Under the pieces are notes generated by a model, which saw only the letters and a list, made by a program, of their open reading frames with translations, did not search any database and had not been told where the DNA came from. A DNA stretch of 64,000 nt from Sphingopyxis panaciterrulae (lineage in GTDB: Bacteria; Pseudomonadota; Alphaproteobacteria; Sphingomonadales; Sphingomonadaceae), in contig NZ_JACIJH010000014.1 of the NCBI RefSeq assembly GCF_014199295.1, positions 1 through 64,000 on the forward strand, written 5' to 3'. Below are positions 63,400 through 64,000 of this stretch, piece after piece. The translations under genes and the position numbers were made by a program. Numbering within the stretch: position 1 is the first letter of the stretch; each line of letters opens with the position of its first letter.

Positions 63400-63668
63400 G
63401 GTCCGAACCGCGTTCTATTTGTCTAACCTTAGGCCGTGAGGCTTATCGGTTAGGCAGCCAGAGCGAGTGCTTCGTTATCGTTAGCACCTATTGGTTTTGA
63501 GCCTTTAACGGGTTACTCAGCCCGGAAGAAAATATCGTCTTTGAACACACGTCGATCCTGGTTCGGCCCCGTCAGAAACCCGCGCACCCCTTCAAAAGCG
63601 CGCGGGTTTGTGGTGGAGCCGCCGGGTACTGCCCCCGGGTCCGCTGTGTCTATTCCACGACACCATTT
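63400..63668 (-). ncRNA. ssrA: Two-piece (permuted) tmRNA gene
   Basis: Reading the minus strand, the acceptor piece comes first (about 63668-63611). It has a T-arm-like CCGGG-GGCAGTA-CCCGG and the 3' end CGGCTCCACCA at 63611. A 40-nt spacer (63610-63571) forms a hairpin with GCGCGGGTT. The coding piece then begins at 63570 with GGGGCCG, which pairs with CGGCTCC of the acceptor piece. The tag frame is GCT at 63485 down to TAA at 63450, giving ANDNEALALAA. This order is the permuted arrangement known in alphaproteobacteria. The 3' end of the coding piece is approximate. Confidence 0.9.
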
Positions 63669-63706
63669 ATCCTCATAGCCGGCCGAAACCGGCACCCCCG
63701 ATATAG

Positions 63707-63741
63707 GAAACCCGCCCGCGCTTGGAAAGGGCGCAGGCGGG
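63707..63741 (-). terminator. Hairpin terminator after mscL
   Basis: On the minus strand CCCGCCTGCGC and GCGCGGGCGGG form a stem of about 11 bp with a 9-nt loop and a short TTT. It lies 30 nt beyond the mscL stop and before the tmRNA gene. Confidence 0.55.
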
Positions 63742-63770
63742 CATTTCGTCCCGAAAAGGGTTCAAGCCCC

Positions 63771-64000
63771 TTATTTCTTTCGCAATTCGTCGCGGATTTC
63801 GGTGAGCAGATCGACCTCGGTCGGGCCAGCAGGCGCGTCGGGGCCACGGCGCATGACCTTGTTCACCCATTTGACCAGCAGAAAGATGATGAAAGCGAGG
63901 ATCAGGAAATTGATCACCGCGGTAATGAAGGCGCCATAGCCGATCATCGCGACGCCCGCTTCCTTCAGCTTCGCATAATCGGTCGCGGCGATGCCGTCGG
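63771..64000 (-). CDS. mscL: Large-conductance mechanosensitive channel, C-terminal part
   Basis: The minus strand from the window edge to a TAA at 63771-63773 encodes DGIAATDYAKLKEAGVAMIGYGAFITAVINFLILAFIIFLLVKWVNKVMRRG and ends TEVDLLTEIRDELRKK. This is the periplasmic loop end, second membrane helix and C-terminal helical bundle of MscL, with the typical IGYGxF...NFLIIAFxIF pattern. The channel opens under membrane tension during osmotic downshock. About 76 residues are present; the start lies outside the window. Confidence 0.93.
   Translation of the reverse strand, partial: DGIAATDYAKLKEAGVAMIGYGAFITAVINFLILAFIIFLLVKWVNKVMRRGPDAPAGPTEVDLLTEIRDELRKK

Overview
The window is high-GC chromosomal DNA from an alphaproteobacterium, most likely a sphingomonad of the Sphingopyxis/Sphingomonas type. 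The support is TonB-dependent receptors paired with exported amidohydrolases and peptidases, a circularly permuted two-piece tmRNA gene with tag ANDNEALALAA, MscL, and a pectin pathway that uses a LacI-type regulator. It holds four nutrient-related blocks, three of which carry a recognisable regulatory signature in the DNA.

Block 1 (about 0.9-32.2 kb) is the most unusual part. A FecI-type ECF sigma factor, a FecR anti-sigma factor and an STN-domain TonB receptor sit beside one DapA-family enzyme, five exported amidohydrolases, an M16 protease, an S9 peptidase, two DUF885 proteins, an M1-like metalloprotein, an esterase-like hydrolase, two paralogous exported proteins of unknown function, a PLP aminotransferase and a PotABCD-type ABC importer. 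The amidohydrolases include two tandem pairs, each an apparently intact enzyme plus a partner lacking the H-x-H metal motif. Six copies of one promoter-like element (-35 GCGGATTT or GGAAAT, exactly 15 nt, then a CGT-like -10) stand before six transcription units, two pairs of them as back-to-back divergent sites. I infer one sigma-factor regulon for sensing, importing, hydrolysing and catabolising an unidentified peptide-like or amide compound.

Block 2 (32.4-42.9 kb) combines a dicarboxylate/amino-acid symporter, a LysR regulator, two N-acyl-D-amino-acid deacylase-like enzymes, a TonB receptor, and DgcA- and DgcN-like genes. It looks like N-acyl-D-amino-acid and D-glutamate use. A 15-bp LysR-type box occurs before both the symporter and the dgcN-led operon.

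Block 3 (43.0-58.4 kb) is a pectin/uronate block: an MFS transporter, a hydratase-family protein, a LacI regulator, GH43, a TonB receptor, pectate lyase, a cupin, an esterase, a type B carboxylesterase, KDG kinase, KduD and KduI. Four near-identical palindromes around ACCGGT mark a LacI operator set. Palindromic repeats lie between the genes.

Block 4 (58.8-64.0 kb) carries a formylglycine-generating-enzyme-like lipoprotein, a small conserved-looking protein, a TonB receptor with an N-terminal carboxypeptidase-regulatory-like domain, the two-piece tmRNA gene, and the 3' end of mscL. At the left edge, an IS21-like insertion-sequence end cuts off a pseudouridine synthase gene.
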